The notes beneath the pieces are model-generated. The model was not told the origin of the DNA. It ran no database searches and worked only from the letters and a program-made list of their open reading frames with translations. Positions 11,120 through 24,023 of a DNA stretch of 64,000 nucleotides are shown here, piece by piece. Position numbers and translations under genes: made by a program. This DNA is from Shinisaurus crocodilurus (Eukaryota; Chordata; Lepidosauria; Squamata; Shinisauridae), in contig CM037879.1 of assembly GCA_021292165.1 (NCBI GenBank), forward strand, positions 40,392,339 through 40,456,338. Direction: 5' to 3'. The number at the start of each line of letters is the position of its first letter. Positions within the stretch are counted from its first letter, which is position 1.

Positions 11120-13635
11120 TAACTGAGAGAACTGTGATGCCAATGCAGTGATATAACCATGCTACACTCGTCCCTACAGGTGGCTTGTTTGTGGACAAGC
11201 ATACATCAAGCGGAAACATTTGAATAGCCACTGCAAAGGATCCTTAATATCCTATTCAAAATAAGAATTTATTGTAATACAAAAATGAAATATACATAAA
11301 TAAGCAATTTTACATTCAGCAATGCAACTAAGATAATAAAATTTGATTTTTAAATGCAGCATACATATTCCAGTGTTTCATAAACATTCCCACAGGTAAA
11401 TGGGGGGATCATGTTCCTTATACTGGATTTGTAAAAACGAGTATGTTCCATGAGGAACAACTACTGCTGAAGCCTCATTGAAGTGGTGGGACTTGTGCTA
11501 AAGGTATTATTGCATGGGTCCCATTAATTCCAATGGCAATCTTGTGCAGAAAAAAATGTATTATATCCTGTGTTCAATTTTTATTTATTTTTTGGTAGAA
11601 AAACTGGCACAATTCATTGGAAATTTCTCTGGTGTAAGCCACAATGTAATGAATGGCAGGTAAATTTGCTCCATTGGCCCCTTTAGGAAGGCAAGAAAAT
11701 CATGCCTTTCAATGGAAACTTATACATGTCTATTCAGAAGTGCCATTAAATTCAATGGCATTTACTCCTGGGTGTGTATAGGTTTGTGCCCTTCGTTGCT
11801 AGTCTTTGCGAGAACGAATACAGTAGTAGTGATAGAGGAATAGTAGTGTTAGCTGCTGTTCCCGTTTTGTTTGTATTGGAATTATTATGTTGTATTGTAT
11901 TATGTTGTATATTTACATTTTAATTAGTACTTTCTTGATTTTTAAAATCCATCTCTCTTTTCTCTTTCTAGAAGATGTAAACTAAAAGTAAATAATTGAA
12001 TAGCTTTGTCTTTAACAGAAATATTGTTAGCATCTTACTGGACCTGATGGTGGAAAAGTGGGTCTCACTAGATCGATCAATCAATGGACTGTGTTAGATG
12101 TAAAAAGAGGAACCAGAGGAATCCAATCTATCCACACTTACTTGTGAGTAGGATATATTTTACTTAGTGGGACTTACTTCTGAGTAAGCATGAGTAGGAT
12201 TGGCCAGTTTTTAAAAAAGTGTTATTGCACATTTAATTTCAGTGGGTTCACGCAGGTAGAATTTCCAATGGATTGCAACCAACGTGTTCCATAAGACATG
12301 TTTAGGACACTTCTTTTGAAACATCAAGCTCATTCATTGTGGTTTCCCCCACCTCAAGTGATTTCCCAATACAAATCAATAAATATAGGTCATATTGTAC
12401 ATCAGACTATATCCAACTTTGCCTTTTATGCACCAGAAGTGAAATACATAGATAATGCTACAATTAACATCAGATTTCCCCCACCACAAAAGTGAAAAAT
12501 GTGAGGTACTACATTTTTCTAGTAATTCTAAGGAAAAGGAAACCAACCTATTAACATCCATATTTTTAGCCAATTTATTTCAGTTAACTTGTCAGATGTT
12601 TCTGCATTAGAAGTTTCTCCTGTGCTTTGCATCCATGGAGTTGGGACAACAGGATTGTCATTATCAGGGATCCACAATTTTGGCTGGCATGGGTAGCCAT
12701 GTCAAAAATTGTGATCATTAGGTCTCTGCCCATCCACTGGTCTCTGACCTCATGCCTCTGACTAGAGGACCCCATAATAATGACTGTGAGCAATAGTTCA
12801 TATTTAAGTTTTCAGAAATGTCAGTGATATCCCCATCCACATTCAGTGTAATGATTATTTTTCTTTTAAAAATGAACAATTGGGGGGGGGATCTTTAGAC
12901 AAATTAGTTTGGGGAAATACAAGCACATGACTATCAAAGCTAATATAGAAGGCATTAAGTAGGCAAGGGGACTCCTGTCAATGGATCAATTTCTTTGTTG
13001 TTTAAAAGTTTCTCACACTCGCAATTGTGCAGTAACAAGTAGGATCTTATCTGTTTTGGGGACACATGGACTCATCCAATCCCTCATACACATTTGAAAT
13101 GTCCTCTGAGTTCTGTGACTGGTCATAACCACTGAATCATGTGCCATTTTAATTTTTCCACAGGTAAGAAAGTAACTATCAGTTTGTTGTACACACAGAG
13201 AGCTTCTCCTGGAATTACTGATATGGAGCTTGAGGTTGGGGCAAAGCTGACCACATTATTCACCACAATAAGACTGTGCCTGAGGTGACGGAAACCTGGC
13301 TTGAATGACCAAGATTTAAATAATATATATTTTTAAAAAATTACTTCCAGGTGCTAGAATTTTTGTCACATTTCTATAGCTGTTAAATGGAAATACATAC
13401 AACAAGAGAGGCTTCAAAACACATTCACGAGAAACATTTCACATTATTTTTAGGTGAACATACCAAGTTCAAATATATGGCAGGTTCTGAGGGTGTGAAC
13501 GAAACAAAAAAGTTTTATGTTGATGTTTGTCAGCAAACAGTACTGGCTTAGCTGTACCTATATTTAGTAACAGCATTGGTCTATATGGCAGCTTTTCCAA
13601 GTCATATGGATGGCGTCATTGAGCAGTACTACGTA
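11120..13635. other. AT-rich intergenic stretch
   Basis: No gene or clear element boundary. Short pieces near 11730-11790 and 12134-12200 resemble a dispersed repeat carrying GGGACTTACTTCTGAGTAAG, also seen near 10190, 14610 and 21023. Confidence 0.45.
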
Positions 13636-14156
13636 AGAACAATAAATCTTTTATTTTGGTTCTACGTTTACAAGAGAATACATACGGCTTTTTACATAGT
13701 ACAACTTACATTCAGCTAGATAACTTGTCCATATCAGTGGAGCTGTGTTTTGTTTTCATTTGTTCAATCAATACATTACATTAAAGCATATCAGTTCAGA
13801 ATGGCTACCTTCAATAAGGATCATTATTGGTCAAAGAGATAACAAATCCCATTTGATTGTGATAAATCTGCCAGTTCTGTGAAACATAGCTGATGTCAAG
13901 TTTCAAGATAATCCAATCTCTATTCTTAAAAAGGGAAAGGTTTTAGTGGTCATGCTTGCAGAGAAATCTAAAGAGATATGGACAGCTTCTGCCAAAAGGA
14001 TTCGAAACCAGAGAAGGTTTGGGTTGTTTTTTCCAGAGATTTGACCAGAACATTTGTACTTTGCAAAGGTACTCTCCCATTGCCTTGTTTCACTGCAACA
14101 TTTTATTTGGAAAGTTATTCTGTATCTCAAGTATAAAACTTCCATGATTTCCGTAA

Positions 14157-14397
14157 GGAAATCTATTTATTTATGTATGTATTGTCACATTTGTTTTCTA
14201 TCCCTCCTCCAAGGAGCTAAAGTCTGTAGTAAATGGCCATTTTATTCTCAAAACAACCTATGAATGACCCACCTTGTGAGATAGGTTAGGCTGGGAGATA
14301 GAAACTCGCCCAGGGCCACCCAATCACTTTCATGGCTAGGCAAGTGTTTGAATTCAGCTCTTACTCTGTATCATCTACTACACCACTCTGACTATTG
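14157..14397 (-). mobile_element. Old tRNA-derived SINE, type A
   Basis: Read on the minus strand it has a decayed tRNA-like head near 14390 and a central block matching the younger copies (ACCTTGTGAGATAGGTTAGG on the plus strand), ending in an ATTTATTTAT tail. It is more diverged than the copies at 28905 and 32936. Confidence 0.7.
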
Positions 14398-15079
14398 CAG
14401 TGTGAATGTTAATAATTCATAACAAAAACAAAAAAAATTCAAGGCTTTCAAATAAATGCCTTCATACTGATGGAACTTAGCTGGCAACATAAGTCATGCT
14501 CAGCTACAGCTCACACAGTGAGTCCCCACTAAAAACATCTATCACATTGTCAGCTACTGCATTTTATAAAATTTAATAGTAGCTTTTCTCCATCATTCAT
14601 CTTTGTGGCTGATCCTAAGCACACTTATTTGGAATGAAGTTCCATCATATCAATGTGACTTATTTCTGAGTAGAAATATTTAGGATTGGAATGCCAGCCT
14701 CAGAAAAACAACAAATCTGGGCCAACAGAAAAACATGTGGCACAACAGAAATAACGACAGCTTCTTATTGCAGTTGTAAATCTGGAATCCGGTAACTCTG
14801 CTGACCCCACTTTTGTTAATACAGATTTACTTGACTTGAACAGAGATCAGATTATTTCCTCAACTGTATGGGCAGGGGGAAGGTTCAGAATTGAATATAG
14901 CAATGGTTTTACTCTAGTGCTCTTAAATCTTTAGGGAATAAGAGGACTCAGAATGAGCGATTGACCATTATTTTTATATGTAAACAGATGATCACGGTTC
15001 CATTAGCAAATGACTCAAGCATTTGTAAAGCCATCATTTCTAAACTTCCAGCATTAAAGAAACCCTTTCAGAGGGGTAG

Positions 15080-15205
15080 CTGGGTTAGTCTGTTGCCGCC
15101 AAAACAACAAAAAGTCTTGTGGCACCTTAAAGACTTAACACACTTATTATGGCACAAGCTTTCATGTCAATTATGGCACAAGCTTACAGTCAATTTCATC
15201 TGATG
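15080..15205. repeat. Amniote interspersed repeat R2
   Basis: It contains GGGGTAGCTGGGTTAGTCTG and GTGGCACCTTAAAGACTTAA. A TATGGCACAAGCTTTCA-like block is duplicated locally within it. Confidence 0.65.
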
Positions 15206-15477
15206 GACACAGAGATGCAGCTTTCCACACTACTCGTCTGCAGAGGAGCCCCTGGGCAGTATCCAAAGCTGGCAGTCCGCCAGTGCTCATTAGGTTGCAC
15301 TAGCAGAAATGACCACTAGTGGAATAGGACGCTAGCTCTCCCTAAAGCAACCCCGGAAACTCTATGAAACTAGCATTTCTGGAGCAGGACAGATCAGTGG
15401 AGCTCCCTTCTGCGAGCTCCATTGACTTGTTTGGTTCCGGAAATGCTTGTTATGGCTTGTTTCTGGTTGCTCTCGGA

Positions 15478-15614
15478 CAAGGGTGGGCAGAAGACAGATC
15501 TCCAGATGTTTTGGACTTCCAACACCCAGAAGCCCCTGCCAACATGGCCAATGGTCAGGAATGCTGGGAATTGAAGTCCAAAACATCAGAAGATCTACTT
15601 ACTGCCCACCTCTG
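15478..15614. mobile_element. hAT hairpin MITE, family H2
   Basis: Ends CAAGGGTGGGCAG and CTGCCCACCTCTG bracket a palindrome with CCAGATGTTTTGGACTTCC arms. The flanking octamers CTCTCGGA and CTCTAGGA differ at one base. Confidence 0.8.
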
Positions 15615-16700
15615 CTCTAGGAAGTACTATCTTCCCATTGCACCAGTGGTTGTTCCTGCTAGTACAAGGACAGCTTCTGGATACTGCCCCTTCTTTATGA
15701 CAGAGGAATCTGGTGGTATCCTAGGGTGTATGCTCATACAGGAAACTAGCTAGGTCTCTTGGGCTTGGCCATCACTCTGCACAAACTGAGACTGTGCCTG
15801 AGAATACAATCAACAATCCTCTCTGGTAGCACATTGCAGGGGGAGATTGCTGGCAATGGCAAACAAACTTTCTTTCCTTGTCCTCCATTATTGATGGAAC
15901 CTGTGATAGGATTCCGAGGAACCCCAGGTTACTCTGTAATACTGTTTGAAAACCACAGTTGTCACTTGTCAGGGGATCTGATGTTAAGAGCGGGATGTTA
16001 TTTAGGTTTTACAATGGGACAACAGGAAAAAAAAAACAACACCTTCCTCTAGGGAGAGCTGGAAGTGGTTTGGAAGAAGAATTGCTCATGGTTTACATAT
16101 TTGTTTCTTTTGTCCACAGATGTCTTTGCTCAAACAGGTGGTTTTTTTAGGTTATTGAAACACAACAAGAACCTGCAAAAGCTGCGAATGAAGATGATGG
16201 CACAATTAAGTGTGCATGCCACAAGCAATGATCTCTTATATCACCTTTGGTTCTCTAACTCCACCTTGTTGCTAATAAGTTCCAAAAAACACACATCCTC
16301 TTTTCTTAATCCCAATTCTAGCTCTGCCCTGGAAGAAAGGAGTTACTGATTTTGGGGGAGGGGTCAACTATGTGCTTCCCAGAGGACATGGATGGCCTTA
16401 CCTAACACATCTGCAGAGGTCCCATTAATCACAATTTACACATGAGGGCTACAATCCAGAGAGCTTCACTGGGCGTGTACAATGGATTGCTCATAGCAAG
16501 CAGGACAATTGGCTTTCCCCCTCCCTCCTATAAGAGCAAGCAACTTTCCTTCCCCATGCTGAATTACAGATAGGTTTTGCAATTTCCCTCCAAGTTTCAA
16601 TAGAGGCTTGCTATATGATGCAAGTGGCTGCTGCTGAAAAATAGATACATCAAAGCTATTCACTTGGATACCTGGATTGTGGCCAAGGTATGTACAATGG

Positions 16701-16821
16701 GTTGGATCCAGACGTTCGCATGCTTAGGGTAGACTCAGTGAAATCAATGGGACAAGTTAGTGATGCCTAACTGTGATTTCAACGGTTCTACTGTAAGCAT
16801 GACTAAGTCCAGATCCAACCT
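16701..16821. mobile_element. MITE with GGTTGGATCCAGAC termini
   Basis: Inverted ends GTTGGATCCAGAC and GTCCAGATCCAAC are followed inward by partly complementary sequence (CATGCTTAG against the right-hand CATGACTAAG). A second copy is at 46148-46355. The class is uncertain. Confidence 0.65.
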
Positions 16822-17188
16822 AGTGTGTTCCTAAAAACAGAACTTGAAATTTATATATTAAAAAGTTTCAAAATCAAGGGCATTTTCTGAAATGCATGTG
16901 CTTCACTCTAAATAGTGCATACCACCTGCAACGTCCAAAGAGCTGGAGACTGTCGTGCTCAATGGGACTAAGGAAATGAAGACTTTGTTTCCATCCTTGT
17001 GAATCTCAGCTGCTATGGGACAAAGAGCAAGTGGCCATCCTTCAGGTGGAGAGAGGGAAAGTCTTCCTCTAAAGGCATAGGGCATTGCCTCTCCATCCAT
17101 CAATCACCAAAGAGGGAAGGAAAAAGGAGGTTCCTGTTAATTCCTACAATATGTTAAGTGCTACTATGAAATGCCATTGTGCTCTTCG

Positions 17189-17834
17189 TTAATTTAAGAA
17201 TTCGGCAGAGAGGCTCCTAGTGTACCTAGCAGACCGAAACTTGAGCTCATGGTAACATTGCACAAAGCTGTGATAGATGAAAGTAATAGGCAGGGCCAGC
17301 AAAACAATTCCGCTGACCACACAAATCCCTCCAAGAATCCTTCCAGGTATAGTGACGGGGCAAACGTCGCCGTAACCAACAGTGGTCATAGAGATGATAA
17401 CCCACCAGCAAGCAGCTGGGATGCTGGCATAGCCTTCATTGGGTTTCCCTATTTTCAGCCCATGTTCAAGGAGCTGGGCGAGTGCACTGAAGATTGCCAT
17501 GGCGACACAAACAAAGACAAGCAGCATCACCATCTCCCTATAGCATCGCTTTAAAGTCAGGCCAAGTGTCTGGAGACCAATGAAGTGACGGGCAAGTTTA
17601 ATCACCCAAAAAATCCTCATCATTCTCAGGACCCTCAAGGTGACTCCAGCCCTCTGGAGCTGAGAATTCTCCCCTGTAAAAACTGTCATCAGCACAGAGA
17701 TGTAGTAAGGAGTTATTGCCATCAAGTCAATGATGTTCAGGGGTCTCTTGACAAACTCACACTTGTTTTTTGATACGATGAACCTCACAATGCACTCTGC
17801 AGTGAACCAGCCTATGCAGATCGCTTCAATTATC
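17189..17834 (-). CDS. KCNG3: KCNG3 (Kv6.3) coding exon 2: S2-S6, pore, C-terminus, stop
   Basis: The second and last coding exon covers residues 250-464 and the TAA stop. It starts after a pyrimidine-rich acceptor (TTTCTTTCACAG|G) and completes Gly250, so the frame joins exon 1 with no frameshift. In order it shows S2 (about 251-270), S3 (283-303), S4 (311-332, with Arg/Lys at 311, 317, 320, 323, 329 and 332), S5 (350-372), a pore helix with the K+ filter TVGYGD at 401-406, S6 (413-440) and a short C-terminus ending EFLN. S6 has ALPITF where Kv1-Kv4 channels have a Pro-X-Pro gate; loss of that motif is typical of silent KvS subunits. No disabling change is visible, so the gene looks intact. 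Two antisense reading frames in this interval are shadows. Confidence 0.97.
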
Positions 17835-18189
17835 CTGTGAAAGAAACACAAGCAGAACAGTTCAATTCCTGTGCAAACCTTCATTTGGGGGTATTTTGTT
17901 TTTTGTGTTAGGTTTTTGAGGTGAGTATTTGGACATTATCACATTGACACAGACTCAGACTTTTAATAGACAAGCATGCCAAATACAGAGTTTTACTGGA
18001 TTTAGATTCAGTTTATAGATACATCTTTCTAGTGACTGTTAAGAGAATACTAATGAATTGGAGCCTGCTACGTACACTTCTCACCTGATTATGTTTCATT
18101 AAAGCTTTATTTTTATATACTGTCATTTGAGGGAGATGAATAATATGTTTTTTCTTAGTAAATTCAATGTGGATGATTTTATAGTTTAT

Positions 18190-18255
18190 GGCTGGCTGGA
18201 GCATGCTGGGAGTGGTAGGACTTTTTTCTGTCTAAACATGCATAGGATTGCACCC
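18190..18255. mobile_element. PIF/Harbinger-like MITE, half copy
   Basis: Only one arm remains, with GGACTTTTTTCTGTCTAAAC and CATAGGATTGCACCC, as in the full copy at 20884-21008. Confidence 0.65.
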
Positions 18256-19940
18256 TTTGCCATGTAAGAAAATGTGCCTCAAAAATCTAGGAAAATTCAG
18301 TCAGGTCAAGTTTCCTGTTCCTTACATAAAGTAAATGCCAGCAAAAGCTAGTAGGCATTAGTAGGTCATGCTGCAGAGTAACAAAGTGAAGCTGTATGCA
18401 CTTACACATATGTGTTTGCACATACGTGCAGAGCTAGCTTTAGTACTCCTACATCTGGATCAAATTATACTGCAGTTTTATTCCCCTTCAGGACTCTAAT
18501 CTGGGCCCTTTTCAAATTATTTTCCAGATGAATAATTACCAGTCAGCTGTAAAACAGCCCAAGCATTCCTCCAAGGTGGTTGAAGCCAGTGAACTGAACA
18601 GAACAGAACGCAGCGTTACTATACCCTTAAATCAGAGCACCAGATAAAGTTATTATCAGGTGCCAGAAAAGTTGTTCAAATGGAGCCCTTTAAATAGCAT
18701 TCATTGTTCTGATACAGACTGAATACCATGTTCAAACATGGCTAAAACCTACCAATAGAACAGACATTTAATCATCATAGCAAAGTTAATCATCAAAATA
18801 AAGGCCTTGTTCAAAGAAGGACCACTTACTCTAGAATAACTACTCTGTAACCCTTCCTGCATCCACCACCAAAATTACACTATTCTGTATCCATGTCATA
18901 TTCTCAAGGAAACAAATTTAAAATGCAGTGAAAACCCAGTCTACCAGCTCTGTTGTGCCAGTGGAGGCTATGATGCACGTAACAGCTCTCCATTGCCGTT
19001 TTGGGTGACATTCAAGGGGAAGATATGGATGTGGATCGATTCTGACATTGAAGAGAATGAGGTAGCTCCCAAATAGGTCTGTGTACATACTGGAGTCCTA
19101 GGGAGCTCTGGTCTGTAGCCAAGGTAGCTATCTCATCGTCAGGGGTTGCTATCCTAAGCACAATTACCTGGGAGTAAGCTCCACTGCAGCTTTTGTTTCC
19201 AGACTGGCAAAAGCAACTCCAGACTGGCAAAAGCAACTCACTTTGCTCCCTTTTCTGCATAATTGCAGGCCACGGTAGCACTGTAGGTTTTCTTTGACTA
19301 CAGTAATGGTCAGCAACTACCCAGCAAGCCATTCAAGACATAGCACTAGTTCCTGCCACTTACTTTCTGCCACCCATCTACTCACAGCTGGAAGAAGCTG
19401 AAAGTCCCAGATCAAAGCAACAGCAGCCACAATAATGTGCCGAAGTAACCCAAATTCTATGCCAAGAAAAGTGGGATCTGCAGCCTGTAGAAATCATGCA
19501 ACCCAACAGTGCTTTCCAATGGTCAGATTTCATCTAGGCATATCTACGTTTCAGGACATGTAAGTGCATTTATAAGAATGACAAACTAGAAAGGAGTTAA
19601 AGAAATCTGTCACTTCATGTTTACATTTCGCTGCCAAAACGGTTCCTTTAAATTCACCCCCAAGTGTTTTGTGTAACTCAAATGCTTGCACATGGTTTTT
19701 GCCAACAAGGGTGACCCAATAACAGTTACCATCTATTTTATATTAAAAGATATGTGGTGGTTGTTTTTATCCCCTTTTGTTGGTTCCAGTAAAATGTGTT
19801 GGCCTTGTAATACAGAGTGACTTGTCCTATTTTGCATCCTTACCCTCTCTCTTATTTATTTTTGCCTGAAGGATTCCAGTATCTCTGCTCCCATGTATTC
19901 ATTTTGACCAGTATGAATCATTGGGAGAATATAGCAAGGG
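18256..19940. other. Intronic stretch, nothing recognised
   Basis: No supported gene or element boundary apart from a fragment near 19150-19190 of the dispersed GGGAGTAAGCTCCACT-type repeat. A short local direct repeat, AACTCCAGACTGGCAAAAGC, occurs near 19198-19238. Confidence 0.4.
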
Positions 19941-20312
19941 CTCACCAGTGGAGTAGCAAGGGCTGGACCGTGTGGCCAAAGTCCAGGGCCCCCTCCAAAT
20001 GACTACCCAGAAACTGGCAGGTGATGAGGGCATCAGCGTAGCAGAAGCAAACTCCATTTTATTCCTGTAGTCATGACGGTGCTTTGATTTAAGTGAGCTT
20101 AAAATGCAAAACTGCACATACTCAGAGCGGTGTGTTTTTTGTTTTTAATCAGGGTTGGCAAATATTCTAACAGATAAATCTAGAAGTGGTTGTAAAGCAT
20201 GGAAGGGTGGGGAGAGGAGAAATGTTGTGTGCTTTAAAACTGAAGTAATACACAAGGCTGTTTAAAGTCCCCCCCCATAAAACCATTAAGTCCAAAGTCT
20301 AAAATAAATAAA
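19940..20312. repeat. Dispersed repeat R1, copy 2
   Basis: Same orientation and block order as 4640-5245, but shorter in the middle. Confidence 0.7.
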
Positions 20313-20883
20313 ATGATGAAGTTGTATTACTGGGGCTCATAAACGTATGAAGCACCACACCGAAAAAGGGGTGGGTGGGTGATTGGCCTCTCTGGTTCCA
20401 CTGGAATGGTCTGCAGAACTACAGAGATAATCTATTGTTCTGAATCCATAGGCAGAGATGCCACTGTGCTAAATAGCTGATCAATATTTTTATGGTGATA
20501 TACAAAATAAATACCATCAAAGGGCAGCCCAATCCTATATATCCATGGTAGCTGCAGCAAAGTTGGGGAACCTACCATCCAATTCGTTTCCCCTGTGGCC
20601 AATGGCAGGCTGTGCTAATTTCCAATAGTCTTGCAAAACCAAAAAGAAGCTGTGTGACAGGAGTTCTTCTTGGTTTGGCCTTTCTCAGTTTCACACAATC
20701 CCAGGGCACTGGAAAGTGATTATGATGATCAAGCACCATTCAGGGAGGAGGGTCACCCAGCGGCGCAGGAGTACCAGCTGTGGCAATGTGCCAGCAAAGG
20801 GCACCTCCTGATCCTACGCACTATGGTGCCAGGATAATGAGCAGGGCCATGGAAGCACTAAGACCAATAGTTTAGTACACTTA

Positions 20884-21008
20884 GGGGGCAGTCCTATGCA
20901 TGTTTAGACAGAAAAAAGTCCTACATATTCCAGTATTCCCCATGCTGGCTGGGGAATGCTGGGAGTTGTAGGACTTTTTTCTGTCTAAACATGCATGGGA
21001 TTGCACCC
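20884..21008. mobile_element. PIF/Harbinger-like MITE, short palindromic form
   Basis: A 125-bp palindrome starts GGGGGCAGTCCTATGCATG and ends CATGGGATTGCACCC, flanked by TTA on each side (20881-20883, 21009-21011). A TWA duplication is the PIF/Harbinger signature. The family resembles the reptile MITEs called Chompy, from memory only. Confidence 0.8.
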
Positions 21009-21099
21009 TTACAATGCAATCCTACACATGTCTACTCAGCAGAAGTAAGTCCTGTTGAGTTCAGTGGGGTTTACTCACAAGTAAGTGGGCACTGGTGCA

Positions 21100-21300
21100 A
21101 CCTTAGCAGTTCTTAGTGGTTTTAATCTGGATTTATGCGCTGGAATGGTTTTATTCTTTGCTGCTGGTTTTATTCTGTGCTGCTTTTATTCTTTGTTTTA
21201 ATATTTGTATTTTATGTTTTGAATGTATTGTACACTGCCCAAAGAACTTCAGCTATTGGGTGGTTTAAAAGTACAGTAAATAAATAAATAAATAAAATAA
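21100..21300 (+). mobile_element. LINE 3' end (L2/CR1 clade) tail
   Basis: It ends with CACTGCCCAAAGAACTTCAG, CTATTGGGTGG and an (AAAT)n microsatellite, the same 3' tail as the copies at 33845 and 45290. Confidence 0.65.
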
Positions 21301-21900
21301 TACACTGTTATGACTATTAATTTTAGCTATACTTAGTTCTCTGCCTAGCAAGGAACCTGTTTGGTTTGCCTACTGTTGGAGATAAATCTCATTAACAACT
21401 GGATTTTATATTTTAAAAACGGGGGAATCCGCGATTATGTGTTTGTTTGTCCCAACAGTCCTAGGTGTAAACCTGCATGAGGCTTAGTAGAACATTCTCC
21501 AGATGCCCCCACCCCCTCTCATGGCCCCTCCCCCTTTCCCCCAACCACCAATTGTTGGATGGCTTCCCAGCTTTTGTGCAGTTTTTTCCCAATTCTAAAG
21601 GTTGAAATGCCTCTCCGAAAGCTTACTTACTGGCAGTAAGAGCTTTAAGCTAAAATATCCTGGTATATCTGGTACTACGGCCCCACCCTTTTCGCCTTTG
21701 GTCTCACTCCCTTTTGTTTTTGGCCCCTCCCACTGGAATGTGGGCCCCAAGAGATTCTCCAAAATGGAATGCAGCCCTCAGGCTGAAAGGAGTTCTGCAC
21801 CCCTGTAGTAGAGGCCAATCCATTTAAGTCTCTCCCTCCTTTTCCACTCCATCTTAAGGCTCTGGCCATGCAGACTTCATAACTTTTAAGATCAAGTCAT

Positions 21901-21945
21901 TCTTTCTTTCCCTCTCTCTCTCTCTCTTTCTTCTCTCCCCCCCCC
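21901..21945. repeat. Pyrimidine-rich CT microsatellite
   Basis: Runs of CT, TTTC and a final C homopolymer on the plus strand. Confidence 0.85.
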
Positions 21946-22264
21946 CTTTTGTATTATCTTGCCTGGCGAAGAGATCTGGAGATCTTGAAAGCTTTTTCAC
22001 AATTCTGTGTACATTTGATTAGTCCTAATAAAAGAATTGACTGATTGTGGATTTTGGAATTTTTCTTATTGGCCAGCATGGCTTACTTACCGTAGTTTTA
22101 TTTTATTTTTTTAGTTAAAACTGAATTCTATAATCATTTTTTACAATAGGCTGTCTACCCAGCTATGTGTTCATACAAATTTCTCAAATTCTCCTAAGCA
22201 AAGGGCAGGAAACTAAAGAAGTTTCAAAATGGTGCTACATCACGAAATATATGAATTGCATCAG

Positions 22265-22266
<2 letters not shown>

Positions 22267-22307
<41 letters not shown>
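22267..22307. repeat. (TA)n microsatellite
   Basis: About 20 consecutive TA units. Confidence 0.97.
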
Positions 22308-22308
<1 letters not shown>

Positions 22309-22309
22309 C

Positions 22310-23265
22310 TTCCCTATGTTTTAATGTAGGCTCTGCTATGTATAACAATGAATAGAGGAAAAATTATTTTCGTTCTATTTTAAGGCTGGTTATGCTCTCC
22401 AACAGCCACAGCCACAACTCAATTACATGGAAGTAATCAGTGTTGTGCAGTGCAATCCGATACGTCTGCTCATTAGCACTGTACAGGATTGCACTGTAAA
22501 TGTCCTGAAATTCAGTGGAACTAAACTGACTTTTTAAAAATTGTTCTTCAGCATTGCTGGGGATAGAGGTCATGGTTAAATGAAGAAAATCTGAAAAACA
22601 GTTCAAGTGCCAAGTTCTAATTAGCAACTAGATATTCCAGCACATGTGGCCATTCAATTTTCTTTTATATTCATTGCACTTGAGTTAAATGTTGATTTAT
22701 TCCTCCTTTAAAACTCTCTAATTTAGAGTATTTATCAGACTTTTAATGAAAGTTATTTTAATGCAATTCTTTGTATGTTGATTCAAAGTCTAGGTTACTT
22801 GCAGCTTCCCCTCTCCTATCCTTACTATAAACCAATCATCTTGCTTAAATTTTTGCTCTGATGGATAAGACTCAAACAGAATAGCCTATTTTACATATAG
22901 ACTGGTTTAGACTGCTTCAGAATTCTTTAAAAAGCACTAATAAGGGTAGTTTGTTGTACTCAAACGTAATTACATTCTGAGCTGTTAAAGCATCTTTCAG
23001 TTGCAAATTGCACATTTTTCCCTTCCAAAGTTGTCTAAAATTGTTCAACGAATTTGTGTAGCACTAAAAATAGAAAAATCAAAGGATTGGCCTCATCATC
23101 CACTAAATGTCTGAATAAAACATAGTATACAAGACAAGAAACATGAAGGGAAAAAACAGAAGACAAGACAGCATGTGATTAAACTTGTCAACATCAGTTT
23201 GTGCAAGAGGATGCTTTTATCACTGCAAAAAAAAAAAAAATGCACTAGAAACTATCAGTACGCTC
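22310..23265. other. Intronic AT-rich stretch
   Basis: No gene. A short possible Harbinger-like remnant near 22450-22496 (GCAGTGCAATCC...AGGATTGCACTG, followed by TAA) is the only structure noted. Confidence 0.4.
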
Positions 23266-23268
23266 ACA

Positions 23269-23440
23269 GGAAGCTGCCTTATATTGAGTCAGACCATTGG
23301 TCCCTCCAGCCCAGTGTTGTCGATACTGACTGGCAGCGGCTCTCCAGTATTTCAGGCAGGAATATTTCCAGTCCTACCTGGAAATGCCAGGGACCTTCTG
23401 GGTGCAAAGCATGTGCTCCACCTCTCAGCCACTCCCACTA
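23269..23440 (-). mobile_element. tRNA-derived SINE, type B
   Basis: Read on the plus strand it runs AAGCTGCCTTATATTGAGTC through GATACTGACTGGCAGCGGCT to CAAAGCATGTGCTCCACC. The last part is the complement of a tRNA-like head, so the element is on the minus strand. Better heads are at 58690-58770 and 42180-42250. Confidence 0.75.
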
Positions 23441-23578
23441 TATCTACAGCTGTCATCCAGGCAAAATCCCAGTAAAGTAGGTGGTTTGGATTTTTCCAGC
23501 TGCATAAAACTTAAGATGAGTGTAGGCTAAATAACATTTAAGTCCATTTACTTGGAAGGAAGATCCATGTCCTAGGGC

Positions 23579-23864
23579 ATGGGTAAGCAATGTGGTATCC
23601 ACCAACATGCCCTCCCACTCCTCCCCCCCTTTCTTTTAATTAACACATTTGCTTACCTGCTTCTGAAATAGGTTTCTGTTGGTACTGAAAACAGATTAAA
23701 GTGTTGGGGCTCACAGACTCCACCTCTACCTTGTATTCAGTCTTTCTGGCAGGTTACTTGTTCTTCGCCATGCCTCCCATAGCAGCCATTTTGTGGTGGT
23801 GCCATGGGCATATTGCTAAATGTGCCCACGGACCAAAAAGGTTGTCTACCCTGTACTAGAGCTT
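23579..23864. mobile_element. Probable hAT-type element
   Basis: The right end CAAAAAGGTTGTCTACCCTG mirrors a left end near CATGGGTAAGCAATGTGG. Flanking octamers are similar but not identical. The right-hand block also appears near 34440-34498 (GTGCCCACGGGCCCAAAAAG). Confidence 0.5.
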
Positions 23865-23944
23865 ACTTCCAGCCTAGGATGCAGTGGCTCATACAATCTA
23901 GCACAGTACTACATTAATTTTGTATAGGGCGATCACTTGCTCTC

Positions 23945-23989
23945 CATAATAATAATAATAATAACAACTACTACTACTACTACTACTAC

Positions 23990-24023
<34 letters not shown>
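23945..24023. repeat. (AAT)n/(ACT)n/(ATT)n trinucleotide repeat
   Basis: Compound trinucleotide microsatellite at the 3' end of the adjoining minus-strand LINE. Confidence 0.95.

Larger units (their letters stand above)
14102..17188 (-). other. Candidate KCNG3 3' UTR region
   Basis: The stretch follows the KCNG3 stop codon on the minus strand. The closest canonical AATAAA in that direction is at 14102-14107, with an ATTAAA variant at 14572-14577, giving a possible UTR of about 2.6-3.1 kb. The interval contains MITEs (15478-15614 and 16701-16821) and an amniote repeat near 15.1 kb, so the real end may lie elsewhere. Transcript data would settle it. Confidence 0.3.

Noticed and set aside
1..17188. 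COX7A2L or EML4 exons left of KCNG3
   Set aside because: Expected neighbours in mammals; no matching peptide was seen.
22450..22496. Short Harbinger-like element
   Set aside because: Ends match partly (GCAGTGCAATCC, GGATTGCACTG) and TAA follows, but the left flank and interior are too decayed to call.
23945..24023. CRISPR-like or regulatory repeat array
   Set aside because: Plain trinucleotide microsatellite at a LINE tail; no spacers.
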